The notes under the pieces are model-generated. The model made no database searches. It was given only the letters and a program-made list of their open reading frames with translations, and was not told where the DNA came from. The translations under genes and the position numbers were made by a program. Shown here in pieces: positions 61,976-64,000 of a stretch of 64,000 nt of DNA (position 1 is the first letter of the stretch; each line of letters begins with the position of its first letter). Source of the DNA: Colius striatus (Eukaryota > Chordata > Aves > Coliiformes > Coliidae); NCBI RefSeq assembly GCF_028858725.1, contig NC_084790.1, forward strand, positions 7,428,669 to 7,492,668, given 5' to 3'.

Positions 61976-62338
61976 ATGAGGGGGGAATCTTATTAACATT
62001 TACAAATATCTAAATGGTGGGTGTCAGGAGGTTGGGGCATCTATTGTATTGGGGCCCCATACTATTGTATCTAGCAACAGAACAGGGGGTAATGGGATGA
62101 AACTGGAACACAAAAAGTTCCATTTAAATATAAGAAAAAACTATTTCACTGTGAGGGTGAGGGAGCCCTGGGACAGGCTGCCCAGAGGGGTTGTGGAGTC
62201 TCCTTCCTTGGAGGTCTTCAAGACCCACCTGGACATGTTCCTATGGGACCTGATCTAGGTTGACCAGCTTCTGCAGGGGGTTTGGACTAGATGATTTCTA
62301 AAGGTCCCTTCCAACCCTACCATTCTATGATTCTATGA
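61976..62338 (+). mobile_element. CR1 LINE 3' fragment in MCTP1 intron 1
   Basis: It begins near TATTAACATTTACAAATATC and shows GGTGGGTGTCAGGAGGTTGG, the ORF2 C-terminal part (open at 62049-62258, ending HLDMFLWDLI) and the tail CATTCTATGATTCTATGA. It is well preserved, with the same subtype as 51725-52228. Confidence 0.95.
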
Positions 62339-64000
62339 GTACAAGTTAATGTGATGGATGGGAGAACTTCCAGTGTAAGTTTCTGTACTCTGTGTGGATT
62401 TGTTCTTGGAGTATTCTTTTTCACATAGTCAAACAACTTAAAAATAATTCAAATTAATTATTGTATAGTGGTATTGCACTACATGTGGAGAGTTTAGCAG
62501 AGGCTGAGTTTTCTCAGCACTGGATAAATCTTCTGTGGAAGATTAGTATATTGATTTGAGTAAAGATGCACACCTAAGAGTGGAGTCTTATGCAAAGAAT
62601 AACCATTACATTTTAGCACTGAATAGTGATCTAGTTCTGTCCTGAAAACTAAATAGTTGTGAAAGCTGTTCTTGAATAGTTTTGTGGGGAGAAAGGTATC
62701 GTAACTACTGTATTTGTTGGCAGGAAAGTTAGATTCCTTTGAAAGAGTAGCTAAAGTGTAAATAGAGTTTATTAAGACAAAGAAATAAATAGATGTGGAA
62801 TTACACATCAGATTACAGATCTGATTGGCCAAACCTTTCCTATCCCTAGACATGGCATCCAGTCATATTGATAGAGTTGAAAGCCACAGGACATATGGCA
62901 CAGCCTTGAGGGAGTGAGCTGGGACTAATCAAAATGTCTTGGAGTGTTTCATGGGCAGGAGATGACAGTAACCCTCCAAGGGTTCTGCTGCTGCATAGGC
63001 CTTCCAGTTGCTGGGTGTGCTGCTGTGCAAACTAGGAGGGTAGAAATATCACTGTTTCAAAGACTTGCAGTAGTAAAGAACTTGTGAATGTTTCATCATC
63101 TTAATCAGAGAACAAGGGTGGGAGCACATGTCATCTTGGGACAACAGAGGATGTGAAGAGTGCTTAGGGAGGGAGTTCCTGCCTGAAGGGGTGTCCAGGT
63201 TTCAGCCTGTCTGACAAGAACTCTTGTGGGTATGTTTCACTGATGGGTTTTCTTGCAAGGTAATGATCTGTTAGGTTGAAAGAATGAACAGGTTCTTAAC
63301 CACTTCCTTCCCATGTCTCCAGTTTTGTGGTTATATGGGTGAGCTGGAGATGTGAGGAAGGTGCTGGGGTTACTGCAGTGGGAGGAAGAGAAGGCGGCCA
63401 AGGTTGCTGCTCAACCTCTAAGTGCATAGATGTAGGAAATGAAGATTTATTAGCATTGCTACACACAGTACTACTTGCTTAATTAATAAACGTTCTTCAC
63501 ACCTACATTTGTGGGTCTTCAGAGTCAGAGATTGGATAACAGTGGTCTAGACTGTTTAATGCAGCGTGATGCAGGAGAGGTGAGACAAGGAAAACTCCAG
63601 AGGGCCTCTCCCATTGTCTCAGTGATATATAAGTGTATATATACATTTCTACAGATATGAATATATATCTGTAATTAGAAGATCAATAAAATTGGAGTAA
63701 TAGTGAGGTGTGTGGCACATGACAGCAATTTGCAGAAAAAAAGAGAGTTTAATGAGCTGGTTTGTGTGAAAAGAGGTTGCACTTCCAGGGCAAAGAACAT
63801 GATGTGGTACTGAGATGTCTGGGAAGAAGAATGGGAAGAGTACTGATGAAGAGGAGCAGAGGCAGAGCTGTGAGGAAGCCTGAAGAAAAAAAGTATTTCT
63901 AATTTGGTGTGGAGGATGATGCAAAACTAATGAAAACCTGACTGGCGTACTGTGCATGTTTTTCTGTCTATACCATTAAAAAAAAATAAAAATCCAAATC
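62339..64000 (+). other. MCTP1: MCTP1 intron 1, continuing beyond the window
   Basis: AT-rich intron. A TATA-type low-complexity patch lies at about 63627-63672. Minus open frames at 62494-62853 and 63649-63957 have no recognised domain. No exon 2 is visible, in keeping with the very long first intron of MCTP1. Confidence 0.6.

Noticed and set aside
1..64000. Search for a new multi-gene system, RNA genes or a defence-type locus
   Set aside because: The content is two partial vertebrate genes, introns, spacer and retroelements. I saw no tRNA, rRNA or snRNA consensus and no gene cluster.

Overview
The window looks like nuclear DNA of a bird. It carries at least 18 copies or fragments of the CR1 (chicken repeat 1) non-LTR retrotransposon, many ending in the typical ATTCTATGATTCTATGA-like 3' tail. 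It also has one LTR-type repeat of a kind I know from bird genomes, sparse exons with GT/AG splice sites, and long AT-rich introns. There are no bacterial-style genes, operons, CRISPR arrays or rRNA/tRNA genes. Two host genes are recognised by their protein sequence, and both run off the window.

Left part (about 1-26,720): minus-strand FAM81B, a coiled-coil protein gene. Three exons are clear from similarity and splice sites (16558-16801, 11751-11869 and 3828-3957, in transcript order). A fourth, probable first coding exon (26570-26719) rests on splice sites and a matching reading phase. The four join in one frame to give about 214 codons. The remaining 3' exons must lie left of position 1. 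Introns hold CR1 copies, mostly antisense to the gene, including a 2.65-kb 5'-truncated CR1 with endonuclease and reverse-transcriptase remains (6170-8821).

Middle (about 26,720-57,990): AT-rich spacer between two divergently transcribed genes. It holds a possible RFX/X-box site upstream of FAM81B (27896-27908), an AGATG pentanucleotide array (30954-31036), an LTR-derived repeat (about 32850-33888), a second long decayed CR1 (44236-46352), several short CR1 pieces and some orphan open frames that I could not identify.

Right part (about 57,990-64,000): a CpG island containing exon 1 of plus-strand MCTP1 (coding 58596-59171, 192 codons, ending at a GTGAGT donor), followed by the start of its first intron. 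That intron has two sense-strand G-quadruplex motifs just after the donor and an inverted pair of CR1 copies. FAM81B and MCTP1 are, from memory, also head-to-head neighbours on human 5q15. That block corresponds to the avian Z chromosome, so Z linkage is a reasonable inference. I found no convincing novel biological system. The most useful observations are the exon structure of FAM81B, its candidate N-terminal exon and X-box, and the regulatory features around MCTP1 exon 1.
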